Part shown: one piece after another, positions 51,013-59,877 of the stretch
Numbering within the stretch: the stretch's first letter is position 1
Layout: each line of letters starts with the position of its first letter
The notes under the pieces: model-generated
The model's input: the letters and a program-made list of their open reading frames with translations, nothing else
The model's database searches: none
Told to the model about the DNA's origin: nothing
Position numbers and translations under genes: made by a program
Assembly: GCF_027497195.1 (NCBI RefSeq)
Contig: NZ_CP114905.1
Coordinates: 6,893,001-6,957,000 of the forward strand
Direction: 5' to 3'
From: Streptomyces sp. WMMC500
GTDB taxonomy: Bacteria; Actinomycetota; Actinomycetes; Streptomycetales; Streptomycetaceae
Length of the DNA: 64,000 bases

Positions 51013-51112
51013 GGGGCCCGATTATTGGGGCCAGTGGGGCTGGAGTGAAGAGCGTAGAACATTTAATTCCGGCCCAAGTTTTCGCCAACTACGGGCCGGG
51101 GGCCACACGTTG

Positions 51113-52120
51113 TCAGCCGTTACCGCCCATGCGCTGCAGGATTGCCCGCTTTGCGGCTGCGAACTCATCGTCCGTCAGCACCCCGGCGGCGTGCAACTCG
51201 CCCAGCTCGCGCAGCCGGCGCAGCACCGCGTCGTGGTCGTCGCCCGGAACCGCGGCCTCCGGAGCCGGCGTTCCCGGCTCCTTGCCAAGCTCCACCGGAG
51301 CCGGGCCCACCGGTCCCGGGCCCGTCGGCGCCGCGTCCGCGGGCCTCGCGTCCGCCGGCACCGCGTCCGCCGGCTCCGCCCCGGACGCCGGCAGCGCCGC
51401 GGGCCCCGCCGCCGGCGCGTGCGGGTGCGGCAGTCGTACGGTCACCGCCGCCGCCAGCAGCACCGCCGCGCCCGTCTCCTTCTTCGTGCCCCACAGCGCC
51501 AGCGTGTGCGGGTCCTTGTCCGGATCGAGGAAGACCGCCGTCCCGTGCGGCCGGAACCGCAGGCCGCCCGCCTCCAGGCCCGCGCCGCCCACCCACTCCA
51601 CGCCCGCCAGCTCGGCGAGCGGGAACAGCCGGTTCCCCACGCGCTTCTTCACATCCTCGACCAGCCAGTTCCACTCCAGCCTGACCTGCTCGCCGTCGAA
51701 CGTCGCGGTGCCGTCCAGCCCGCCCGCCGTCAGCGGCACCCCCGGCCCCGGCAGCAGATAGCGCTCGACGGGTCCCTCCGGCACCTCGTCCAGCAGCAGC
51801 GCCCTGCGCACCTCCTCGGCGAAGTACTCCGCCACCCCGCCACGGTCGCGTTCCGGGCGCAGCAGGTACGGGCTCGCCGCCTCCGGCAGCCGGCCCCCCG
51901 CCGCGCGGAGCAGCGGGCACGCGCCGTCGCGCAGCCGCAGCCGCAACAGCCCGCCCTTGCGCCCCGGTTCGTACGCGATCCCCGCCACCGCCGGCAGCGG
52001 CACGGCGACCTCGCCGAGCAACTGCCGCAGCTTGTGCACCCCCCGGTCGCGGCCGGGGACGATCCGTATGATGTCGCCGTCGAAATCCCAGGTTCCGTCT
52101 TTCGCGATCACCTCGGCCAT
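51113..52120 (-). CDS. DUF4429 protein with C-terminal SHOCT domain
   Basis: 335 residues. Two DUF4429 repeats (GTWDFDGDIIRIVPG at residues 9-23 and GTATFDGEQVRLEWN at about 137-151), each an eight-stranded PH-like unit, then an Ala/Pro-rich linker (~235-290) and a SHOCT motif (LRELGELHAAGVLTDDEFAA) at the end. Function unknown; the SHOCT part is thought to mediate oligomerisation. Stands alone, 100 bp upstream of the globin gene. Confidence 0.85.
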   Translation of the reverse strand: MAEVIAKDGTWDFDGDIIRIVPGRDRGVHKLRQLLGEVAVPLPAVAGIAYEPGRKGGLLRLRLRDGACPLLRAAGGRLPEAASPYLLRPERDRGGVAEYFAEEVRRALLLDEVPEGPVERYLLPGPGVPLTAGGLDGTATFDGEQVRLEWNWLVEDVKKRVGNRLFPLAELAGVEWVGGAGLEAGGLRFRPHGTAVFLDPDKDPHTLALWGTKKETGAAVLLAAAVTVRLPHPHAPAAGPAALPASGAEPADAVPADARPADAAPTGPGPVGPAPVELGKEPGTPAPEAAVPGDDHDAVLRRLRELGELHAAGVLTDDEFAAAKRAILQRMGGNG

Positions 52121-52250
52121 ACGGCGAGTCTATGGCGCGGTCACGTGAACGTCAGTTCGCCGGCCGTCCGCACGAGACGTCAACGCTCCGTCACCTGACC
52201 GACGCACAGGGTATGGACAGCGGTTGCTCCAGGCAACTGCAATACGGCGC

Positions 52251-53873
52251 ATGACCCCTCCCCACCCGCAGGACGCCCTGCGCGCCGCCGCGGCGCACGT
52301 CACCCGCCGCCGCTTCCTCACCGTCACCGGTGCCGCCGCCGCCCTAGCCTTCTCCGTCGGCCTGCCGCAGGCCCACGCGGACGAGCCGGCGGACCCGGGG
52401 AAGATCCGTCAGGAGCCCTTCACCCTCGGCGTCGCCTCCGGCGACCCGGCGCCCGACGGCGTGGTGTTGTGGACCCGGCTCGCGCCCGCGGCGTTCGAGC
52501 CCGACGGCGGCATGCCGCCGGCCCCGTTCCTGGTCGACTGGGAGATCGCCCACGACGAAAGGTTCCGCCGGGTCGCCCGGCGCGGGCGCGAGTTGGCCCA
52601 CCCCGAGTTCCACCACACCGTGCACGCCGAGGTCGACGGGCTCGCGCCGGGCCGCCCGTACTACTACCGCTTCCGGGTCGGCCGCTGGACCAGCCCCGTC
52701 GGCCGTACGAGCACCGCGCCGGCCTACGGCGCGCGCAACTCCGCCATGCGCTTCGGCATGGTCGCCTGCCAGAACTACCCGGGCGGCTACTACACCGCGT
52801 TCAAGCACCTCGCGAACGAGGACCTCGACGCCGTCTTCCACCTCGGCGACTGGATCTACGAGGGCGCCGTCGCCTCCACCGGCGGCAGCCGCGCGTACCC
52901 CGCCGGCACGCTCCCGGACGTCTTCAACCACGAGATCGTCACGCTGGACGACTACCGGCTGCGCTACGCCCTCTACCGCAGCGACGCCGACCTGCGCGCC
53001 GCCCAGGCCGCCCACCCCTGGATCCTCACCTGGGACGACCACGAGGTGGAGAACAACTACGCGGGCGCGATCTCCCAGGACAACCTGCCGCCCGAGGAGT
53101 TCCTCGTCCGCCGGGCCGCCGCCTACCGTGCGTACTGGGAGAACCAGCCGCTGCGCAGGCCGCAGCGCCCGCGCGGCGCCGACCTGCGGCTGTACCGGCG
53201 GCTGCACTACGGCACGCTGGCGCAGTTCGACGTCCTCGACGGCCGGCAGTACCGCACCGACCAGGCGTACGGCGGCGTCTGGGCGCCGCCGGGGCCGGAG
53301 GCGGACGACCCGGCGCGCACGATGCTCGGCGAGCGGCAGGAGCACTGGCTGGCGGACGGGTGGCGCGACTCGCGCGCGCTGTGGAACGTCGTCCCGCAGC
53401 AGGTCGTGCTGGCCGAGCGGCGCAGCGAACCGATCGAGGCGTACCACGTCAGCATGGACTCCTGGGACGGCTACACCGCCGCCCGCACCCGGTTCCTGGA
53501 CGCGGCCGAGGCGGCGGGCGTGGAGAACCTCGTCGTTCTCACGGGCGACGTACACGTGCACTACGCGATGGACGTCAAGCGCGACTACACCGACCCCGAC
53601 GCCCCCGCCGTCGCCAGTGAGATCGTCGCCACCTCGATCAGCAGCGGCGGCAACGGCGCGGAGCGCCCGGCGAACTACGACCGGCTCACGCAGGCCAACC
53701 CGCACCTGCGGTTCTACGACGGCCGCCGCGGCTACGTGACCGTGGAGCTGGACCGCGAGCGGTGCCGCGCGGACTTCCGCGTCGTGCCGCACGTCACCAC
53801 CGAAGGCGCCCCCGTCGCGACCGCGGCTTCCTATGCGACGGAGGCCGGGCGGCCGGGACTGCACCGGGTGTGA
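52251..53873 (+). CDS. phoD: Secreted PhoD-type alkaline phosphatase/phosphodiesterase
   Basis: 540 residues from ATG 52251. TAT signal TRRRFLTVTGAAAALAF, cleaved after AHA. FTLGVASGDPAPDGVVLWTR starts the PhoD N-terminal domain. Metal-site motifs are HLGDWIYE, TWDDHEVENNY and TGDVHVHYA, and RFGMVACQNY precedes them. It frees phosphate from phosphodiesters outside the cell, including teichoic-acid-like polymers. The last 80 bp overlap the convergent flippase gene. An upstream GTG/ATG start extends only in front of the signal peptide. Confidence 0.92.
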   Translation: MTPPHPQDALRAAAAHVTRRRFLTVTGAAAALAFSVGLPQAHADEPADPGKIRQEPFTLGVASGDPAPDGVVLWTRLAPAAFEPDGGMPPAPFLVDWEIAHDERFRRVARRGRELAHPEFHHTVHAEVDGLAPGRPYYYRFRVGRWTSPVGRTSTAPAYGARNSAMRFGMVACQNYPGGYYTAFKHLANEDLDAVFHLGDWIYEGAVASTGGSRAYPAGTLPDVFNHEIVTLDDYRLRYALYRSDADLRAAQAAHPWILTWDDHEVENNYAGAISQDNLPPEEFLVRRAAAYRAYWENQPLRRPQRPRGADLRLYRRLHYGTLAQFDVLDGRQYRTDQAYGGVWAPPGPEADDPARTMLGERQEHWLADGWRDSRALWNVVPQQVVLAERRSEPIEAYHVSMDSWDGYTAARTRFLDAAEAAGVENLVVLTGDVHVHYAMDVKRDYTDPDAPAVASEIVATSISSGGNGAERPANYDRLTQANPHLRFYDGRRGYVTVELDRERCRADFRVVPHVTTEGAPVATAASYATEAGRPGLHRV

Positions 53874-55275
53874 CGGGCCCGCCGGCCGGGACGCCGGGTT
53901 CGGCTGAGCCGCCCGAGCCGCCCGAGCCGGCCGGGCCCGACGATCTGCTGACGGCCGCGACCCTGAGCCACAGGGCCGCGGCCTTCAGCGCCGAACCGGC
54001 GCACAGGCCCCAGGCGGCGCCGAGCACGCCGCCGGCGGCGTAGCCGGTGAGCATGCAGCCGACCGAGAGCAGCGAGAACACCACCTGGATCGGCAGCGTG
54101 CTCTCCGGCCGCAGCACCCGCAGCGTGAGCAGCGCGCTGGTGCCCAGGGCTATGCCCGCGTACTGGCTGCCGGTGGCGGGCAGCAGCGAGGACGTCGACG
54201 CCCAGGTATCGCCGAGGAGTTCGCGGCCGGCGGAGTCCGGGAGGAGGACGAGCACGGTCGTCCAGGCGGCGGCGGTGCCGGCGAGCAGGGCGGCGAGGGC
54301 GGCGGCGGAGCGGAGCTTGCTGCGCAGGTTCGGGATGCGGTTCATCACCGGCGGCCCGAAGGAAGTCGCCGAGTTGTAGAGGACGTTCATGGGCCCGTAC
54401 AGGGTGGTGGCGCCGCGCAGCGCGCCGACCGCGAGCTGGCTGGCGCCGAGCCCGAGGCCGATGACCGACAACTGCGTCGCGCCGTTGCCCACCGCGAACT
54501 CCACCACGAACCGGCGGCCGAGATGCCCCCGGCGCAGATAGCGCCGCCAGTCGCCGCGGGCACCGCGGAGCCGGTACCCGGCCAGGGCCAGGCAGAGCAG
54601 CAGCGCGGGCAGCGCGGAGGCCCCCCACACGGCGATGAGCCGGGCCGGGGACGCGCCGTCCGGCTGCAGCACGAGCGCCGGGACGGCGACGACGAGCCGC
54701 AGCAGGTCGGCCAGGAGCGCGTGGTGCGGCAGCCGGAGCGCGGCGAAGCAGTAGCGCAGCACGTCGTGCAGCAGCACGGCGGGCAGCACCACGCCGAGCA
54801 TGGCCAGCCCGTGCGCCAACTCGCCGGGCACCAGCGCGAGCAGCAGCGCCGACGTCCCGCCGACCGCCGTGGCCGACAGCGCCGAGAACGTCACCGCCGA
54901 CCGGCAGGCGGACGCGACACCGGTGGGGGGCGGGCGCGGCGCGTCGGGGTCCGGCTCCGCCCAGGACGGGATGACGGGCCCCTCCGGCCCGGTGGCGTCG
55001 GCCCCGTCGGGCCTCATGCCCGCGCCGGCCCCGTCTGCTCTGCCCCCCTTGCCCCCTGCCCTGTTCGTGCCGCCCTCGCGCTCCAGCACCAGCGCCTGGC
55101 CCACGAAGCTGCTCTGCACGCCCAGCACGACGGTGAACGTCATGTAGACGATCGAGAAGACCGCGAAGCCCTCCGCCGACGACTCCCGCGCCGCGACCAC
55201 CAGCACCGCGATGTTCGTCAGCGCCGCCACGCCCTGGTCGGCGACGGAGGAGGCGATGGCCCAGCGGGCGCGCAT
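53794..55275 (-). CDS. Polysaccharide flippase-like membrane protein (Wzx/MOP type)
   Basis: 493 residues with about 12 hydrophobic segments in MOP-superfamily order; MRARWAIASSVADQGVAALTNIAVLVVAAR is the amphipathic start and first span. A hydrophilic Gly/Asp/Pro insertion occupies residues ~68-115. It starts directly at the end of the Wzz-like gene with no gap. It would flip lipid-linked glycan units across the membrane. The C-terminal tail (after VAAVSRSS) is low complexity and overlaps the phoD gene end. Confidence 0.78.
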   Translation of the reverse strand: MRARWAIASSVADQGVAALTNIAVLVVAARESSAEGFAVFSIVYMTFTVVLGVQSSFVGQALVLEREGGTNRAGGKGGRADGAGAGMRPDGADATGPEGPVIPSWAEPDPDAPRPPPTGVASACRSAVTFSALSATAVGGTSALLLALVPGELAHGLAMLGVVLPAVLLHDVLRYCFAALRLPHHALLADLLRLVVAVPALVLQPDGASPARLIAVWGASALPALLLCLALAGYRLRGARGDWRRYLRRGHLGRRFVVEFAVGNGATQLSVIGLGLGASQLAVGALRGATTLYGPMNVLYNSATSFGPPVMNRIPNLRSKLRSAAALAALLAGTAAAWTTVLVLLPDSAGRELLGDTWASTSSLLPATGSQYAGIALGTSALLTLRVLRPESTLPIQVVFSLLSVGCMLTGYAAGGVLGAAWGLCAGSALKAAALWLRVAAVSRSSGPAGSGGSGGSAEPGVPAGGPVTPGAVPAARPPSHRKPRSRRGRLRW

Positions 55276-56988
55276 CTACCGCCGCGAGGAGCGCACGGCC
55301 CGGCTGTCGGCCGGGTAGTCCGCCCCCGTCGCCCCGGCCGGCGGCGCCGGCGCCGCCGTGCCGGAACCCGCCTCGGCGTCGCGCCCGTCGCCCCGGGCGC
55401 CGTCGCGGCCGGTGCCTCTGCCGGACCGCCCGCGCCCGCCCGCGTCGGGCTCGCCGCTGCCGTGCGCGTGCAGCACCGCGCCGAGCACCGTGCCGCCCGC
55501 GCCGGCTATCAGCTCGCGGATCCGCGCCAGGTCCTCGCGGTGCACCTGCCGCGGGTCGCAGACGACGAGCACGCCGTCGACCCGGTCGGCGAGCGCCAGC
55601 GCGTCCGCGTACGACAGCACGGCCGGCGCCAGCACCACCACGACCGACCCCGGCGCGTCCGCCTCCGCGATCAACTGCGTGGCCGGCGCGGACGTCAGCG
55701 CCCGCGCGGCGTTGCGCACCCGGGTGCCCGGGATGAGGTCGAACGCGCCGGACTCGCCCGCGTCGATCGGTATCTGCAGGCCCGTCGGCCAGCCGCCGTC
55801 ACCGCGCGCCGGCGTACGGGCCCAGCCGGGCCGCACCCCGTCGGCCGCGCTGAGCCGCGCCGACAGGCTCGGCGTACGCAAGTCGGCTTCGACGAGCAGC
55901 ACCTCGTGCCCCATCTCCACGAACGACGCGGCCAGGTTGACCGACACCGCGGCGGGGATGTCTATGCTGCCGCGCGGCGCGACCACCAGCAGCCGCCGCC
56001 GGTCGGCGAAGCGCTGGTCGTACGCCAGCCGGAAGGCCATCGAGCGGTACTCCTCGGCGACCCTGCCGGTGGCCAGCAGCCCGCCGGGCCGGCGGGTGCG
56101 CGGCAGGGTGCCGAGCACCGGGGCGTGCAGCGCCCGTACGACGTCGCTCTCCGAGCGCGCCGTGGGGTCGAAGACCAGCCGCACCCAGGCGACGAGCAGC
56201 CCCAGGCCCACGCCGAACGCGGCGCCGAGGCCGAGCAGCATGAGGATGCCGGGACCCGCGGGCTCTGCGGGCGCGGTGGCGTCCCGCACGACGTGCCCCG
56301 GCGTGGTGTCGAGGGCCTGGAGCTTGGCGCGGTCGGCGGTGATCTGGCCGATGCTCTGGCTGAGGGAGGAGCGGGCGGACAGCGCCGACTCCAGCGCGCT
56401 GCCGTCGCCGAGGGACTCGATCTCCTCGTCGAGCACGTCCCGCTCCGCGATCAGGGGTTTGACCTGTTCGTCGTACGCCTCGACCATGTTGTCGATCGTG
56501 CGCTTGCTCTTGTCCTCGCGGTACGCGAGGTAGGCGGCGGCGAAGGCGTTGGAGCGCTCGGCGGCGGTGTCGGGGTCGTCCGCGCTGTAGTCGAAGCGGA
56601 GCACCAGCGTGTTCGGCGGGTTGGTGACCTGGAGGCCGTGCTGCAGCTTCTCGCCGTCCTCGGGCTGCCCGACCTCCTTGGCGACGATCCTCGCCACCGC
56701 GTTGCTCGCGGCGGTCTGGCGCTCGGTGCCGATGTTCTCCTTGATGGCCGTGGCGTCGCTGCCGGAGGCGAAGGGGTCGAGGCTGACCTGGCGGAGCGTG
56801 ACCTCGCTGGACGCGATGTACTCCTCGCCGGAGGCGAGGGCGATCCAGCCGCCGCCGAGCAGCCCGAGGACGACGCCCAGGACGATCATCCCGCGGTAGC
56901 GCAGCAGTTGCCGGAACTGGTCGCGCAGCAGGTCTGGCTCGTCCTGCGGCTGCATGGCCTGGCTGTCGCCCGGAACGTGCTGTGACAT
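55276..56988 (-). CDS. Wzz/BY-kinase-like chain-length protein with degenerate ATP site
   Basis: 570 residues from ATG 56988. Membrane spans at about 35-55 and 245-270 flank an extracytoplasmic coiled-coil domain (SGEEYIASSEVTLRQVSLDP to TTPGHVVRD), the Wzz layout. The C-terminal cytoplasmic half has the BY-kinase fold, with the Walker A' strand EVLLVEADLRTP intact, but the Walker A position reads APRGSIDIPAAVSVNLA without the GK(S/T). It ends in a Gly/Arg/Asp-rich tail lacking a tyrosine cluster, so it probably regulates chain length without kinase activity. Second gene of a GT4-Wzz-flippase operon. Confidence 0.8.
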   Translation of the reverse strand: MSQHVPGDSQAMQPQDEPDLLRDQFRQLLRYRGMIVLGVVLGLLGGGWIALASGEEYIASSEVTLRQVSLDPFASGSDATAIKENIGTERQTAASNAVARIVAKEVGQPEDGEKLQHGLQVTNPPNTLVLRFDYSADDPDTAAERSNAFAAAYLAYREDKSKRTIDNMVEAYDEQVKPLIAERDVLDEEIESLGDGSALESALSARSSLSQSIGQITADRAKLQALDTTPGHVVRDATAPAEPAGPGILMLLGLGAAFGVGLGLLVAWVRLVFDPTARSESDVVRALHAPVLGTLPRTRRPGGLLATGRVAEEYRSMAFRLAYDQRFADRRRLLVVAPRGSIDIPAAVSVNLAASFVEMGHEVLLVEADLRTPSLSARLSAADGVRPGWARTPARGDGGWPTGLQIPIDAGESGAFDLIPGTRVRNAARALTSAPATQLIAEADAPGSVVVVLAPAVLSYADALALADRVDGVLVVCDPRQVHREDLARIRELIAGAGGTVLGAVLHAHGSGEPDAGGRGRSGRGTGRDGARGDGRDAEAGSGTAAPAPPAGATGADYPADSRAVRSSRR

Positions 56989-57002
56989 GGTCTCGGCCCC
57001 CC

Positions 57003-58385
57003 TCAACCGGTCTTCTCAGTATGCGGGACAGGCCCCCCGGCCTGCTCCCCGGCCGCCTTCCGCCTGTGGAAAACCGACCGGTTGTGGACAACCGGCCCCT
57101 CGGCTGCGTCCAGTGCCCCGGCCGCGGGCCCGGCCGCGACCGCGGCCCCGGGACGGGCCCCGTCCAGAGCCCTGTCCAAAGCCTCGTCCAGCAGCGCGGT
57201 GATCCGGCCCAGACCCGCCTCGCTGCTCAGGTGCTCCCGCACGTACACCGGCCCCCGGGCGCCCAGCGCGTCGGCCGCCTCCGGATCCCCGGCCAGCGAA
57301 CGCACCGCCGTCAGCAGCGCCTCCGGGTCCTCCGGCGGCACCACCGTGCCCGCGCCCGCGCGCCGTACTTCCGCCGCAGTGCCGCCGCCGTCGGCGACCG
57401 AGGCGACCACGGGCCGCCCGGCGGCGAAGTACGAGGTGAGCTTCGACGGCACGCTCATGTCCAGCACGGACGAGCGCTGGGTGACCGCCAGCACGTCCGC
57501 CGCCGCCAGCACGTCGGTGAACTCCGCGGCGTCCGCGGGCGGCAGGAAGTCCAGGTTCGGCAGCCCCCCGCCCAGCGCGGCCAGGTGCTCGCGCTGGTTG
57601 CCGTCGCCCATCAGCACGACCCGCAGCGAGGGGTCGGTACGGGCCGCCTCGACGAGCACCTCCAGGCCCTGCTTCAGGCCCATGTTGCCGGCGTGCAGCA
57701 GCACCGTCTGCCCGTCGCGCCACCCCAGCCGGGCGCGCATCTCGGCGCGCGGCCGGGTGGGTCCGGCCACGTGGGACCAGTTGGGCACGACACGTATGAG
57801 CCGCTCGTCCACGCCCATCGCGGCCACCCGCGGGACGAACGTCTCGTGGATCACCCCGACCAGCGACGCCCGCCGCAGCACCCGGGACTCCACCGCGCGG
57901 GCCGCCGCCGCCGCGCGCCCCCCGCCGCGGATGCCGCTCTGCGCCGCGGCGGCGCCCATCAGGTCCTGCACGACGGGTATGTACGGCACCCCGTGGCGGC
58001 GCGCGAGGCGGGCGCCGAGCACGCCCCCCGCCAGGCTCGGCAACTGCGCGACGACCGCGTCCGGGGCGGCCATGCGGGGCGGCGCGACGACCCCGTGGGC
58101 GAGGATCGACGCCTCGTACAGCGCGCGCCGCACGGCGCTCTGCCGCGCGGGCACGGAGTGCCGGCGGCGGTGCAGGCGGACGCCGCCGCGCTCCTCCTCC
58201 GTGCGCCACACGCCGCGGTAGCCGTCGGCGACGCGCCAGTTCGGGTAGTGCGGCATGCCGGCCAGCACATGCACCTCGGCACGGCCGGTCCCGGCCCAGT
58301 GCTCCGCGATCTGCGTCGCGTATGGTCCGATTCCTGCCTGTTCCGGCGCATAGTTGGTCGAAACCAGCAGTACCCGCGTCACCAC
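57003..58385 (-). CDS. Glycosyltransferase family 4
   Basis: About 460 residues of GT-B fold. VLLVSTNYAPEQAGIGPYAT starts the acceptor half (WcaI-like type); HAGNMGLKQGLEVLVEAA and VPSKLTSYFAAGRPVVASVA are the donor-half motifs, the second containing the sugar-nucleotide-binding region. A Pro/Ala-rich C-terminal extension of ~50 residues is unusual. First gene of the operon with the Wzz-like protein 14 bp behind. It should add one sugar to a lipid-linked surface glycan. Confidence 0.88.
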   Translation of the reverse strand: MVTRVLLVSTNYAPEQAGIGPYATQIAEHWAGTGRAEVHVLAGMPHYPNWRVADGYRGVWRTEEERGGVRLHRRRHSVPARQSAVRRALYEASILAHGVVAPPRMAAPDAVVAQLPSLAGGVLGARLARRHGVPYIPVVQDLMGAAAAQSGIRGGGRAAAAARAVESRVLRRASLVGVIHETFVPRVAAMGVDERLIRVVPNWSHVAGPTRPRAEMRARLGWRDGQTVLLHAGNMGLKQGLEVLVEAARTDPSLRVVLMGDGNQREHLAALGGGLPNLDFLPPADAAEFTDVLAAADVLAVTQRSSVLDMSVPSKLTSYFAAGRPVVASVADGGGTAAEVRRAGAGTVVPPEDPEALLTAVRSLAGDPEAADALGARGPVYVREHLSSEAGLGRITALLDEALDRALDGARPGAAVAAGPAAGALDAAEGPVVHNRSVFHRRKAAGEQAGGPVPHTEKTG

Positions 58386-58506
58386 GCCACCCCTCGTTTG
58401 CCTTCCGGAAGCCCGGGTTGCACCTTATCCGCACCTGCCCGTTATGGTTGACACTCCTGGCGCGCCGGGGGTTGCGCCACTATCAGGGGGAATATTGGGG
58501 GGTGCC

Positions 58507-59010
58507 GTGGCGCACACGGTCGGCTATGCACCGGGGGTCTACGACCTCTTTCACGTCGGACACCTGAACATCCTCCGGCACGCCCGGAGCCGCTGCGACT
58601 ATCTCGTCGCGGGCGTGGTCTCCGACGAGATGGCGCGGTTGGCGAAGGGCCGTGCCCCGGTCGTGCCGCTCGTCGAGCGGCTGGAGATCGTCCGCAGCAT
58701 CCGGCACGTGGACGCCGCGTTCGTCGAGACCGTGCCCGACAAGCTGGAGACCTGGCAGCAGGTCCGGTTCGACGTGATCTTCAAGGGCGACGACTGGCGG
58801 GGCACGCCCAAGGGGGAGAAGCTGGAGGCCGACTTCAGGACGGTGGGCGTGGAAGTGGTCTACTTCCCGTACACCGTGCACACGTCGAGCACGCAACTGC
58901 GCCGCGCGCTCGACACCTTGGCCGACCGCGGCCCCCACGCCCCCCGCGGCTCACGCGGCGACGCGCCGGTCAGCTCGCCGCAGACAGCTCCCGGAACCAT
59001 TTCGCCATAA
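58507..59010 (+). CDS. Cytidylyltransferase, TagD/TarD-like
   Basis: 167 residues from GTG 58507, with GGGGGG just upstream. GVYDLFHVGHLNILRHAR holds the HxGH nucleotidyltransferase signature, FKGDDWRGTP the second binding segment and HTSSTQLRR the C-terminal motif equivalent to RTxGISTT. This family makes CDP-glycerol or CDP-ribitol-type activated alcohols. Convergent with a CDP-alcohol phosphotransferase gene with a 41-bp overlap and divergent from the glycosyltransferase, linking it to phosphopolyol chemistry. Confidence 0.85.
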   Translation: MAHTVGYAPGVYDLFHVGHLNILRHARSRCDYLVAGVVSDEMARLAKGRAPVVPLVERLEIVRSIRHVDAAFVETVPDKLETWQQVRFDVIFKGDDWRGTPKGEKLEADFRTVGVEVVYFPYTVHTSSTQLRRALDTLADRGPHAPRGSRGDAPVSSPQTAPGTISP

Positions 59011-59698
59011 AGGCGATCAGGAACAGCGCCGCCGCCACGGCCAGCGCCGTGTACCCGGCGAGGAACGCGCCTTCGCTGCCCAGCAGCAGGAACACCACGC
59101 AGAAGACGCCGTAGTCCACGGGCAGCAGCGCCACCGCCCGCAGCCGCGACGGCGGCGCGGCGGGCGCGGGCGCCGGGCTCCCGGGGGCGGGCTTCGGCTT
59201 CAGCTTGTCGGCCAGCAGCCCGCCGCAGAAGATCAGCACAGCGGCGAGCTGGAAGCCGAGCGGCAGCAGCAGCCAGGCGTCCGAGGAGAGGTCGAAGAAG
59301 CGGTAGAACGAGACGAGGACGGCGGCGTGCACCGCGGTGACCTTCGCGCAGTCGACGACGTGGTCCAGCCACTCGCCGGCCGCGCTCGACTCCCGGCGCA
59401 GCCGCGCCAACTGGCCGTCGGCGGAGTCGAGGGCGAAGCCGACGACGAGCAGCGCGTACACCGCGACGGCCAGCGCCCAGCCGGGGCGCACCAGCGCGAC
59501 GGCGGCGATCCCGCCGCCGGTGAACGCCGCGCTGAGCAGCGTCACATGGTTCGGCCGCAGCCCCAGGACGTACGCGCCGGCCGCGCACACCCGCCCCAGC
59601 GGCCGGTTGACGTAGCGCGAGTAGAGCGAGACGCCCTTCGACGTTTTCTGAGCTTTGCGCAACTCGCTCAGTGCCGCCCCGAATGTCATGCGCAGCAT
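58970..59698 (-). CDS. CDP-alcohol phosphatidyltransferase family protein
   Basis: 242 residues with about six membrane spans. The catalytic motif DSADGQLARL with the remainder to GEWLDHVVD fits D-x2-DG-x2-AR-x8-G-x3-D-x3-D exactly. Such enzymes transfer an alcohol from, or to, a CDP-activated partner inside the membrane. A Pro/Ala-rich cytoplasmic loop (PKPAPGSPAPAPAAPPS) interrupts spans 4 and 5. It overlaps the end of the cytidylyltransferase gene, its likely supplier of CDP-alcohol. Confidence 0.88.
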   Translation of the reverse strand: MLRMTFGAALSELRKAQKTSKGVSLYSRYVNRPLGRVCAAGAYVLGLRPNHVTLLSAAFTGGGIAAVALVRPGWALAVAVYALLVVGFALDSADGQLARLRRESSAAGEWLDHVVDCAKVTAVHAAVLVSFYRFFDLSSDAWLLLPLGFQLAAVLIFCGGLLADKLKPKPAPGSPAPAPAAPPSRLRAVALLPVDYGVFCVVFLLLGSEGAFLAGYTALAVAAALFLIAFMAKWFRELSAAS

Positions 59699-59877
59699 GA
59701 TGATCGCTCGGACCCGTCCCGGGGAAGGGCTTCGGCCCTCCGGAGGCGAATGAGAGCCGAATCACTGCGCGCCCGGCCCCCCGCCGCGGCGTATCCGGTC
59801 CCGCTCCGATACCCCGCCCCGGAACCGGTAAGGTGACGCCGTTCCCAGGCCCCGCGCAGGAGTCGGAGAAAAAGATC

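Noticed and set aside
52140..52250. GTTCACGTGAC-like sequence upstream of phoD as a PHO box
   Set aside because: Only one acceptable 11-mer, on the opposite strand; its neighbour does not match.
58448..58453. TTGACA as -35 of the cytidylyltransferase promoter
   Set aside because: No -10 hexamer at 16-19 bp; TATCAG at 58481 is 27 bp away.
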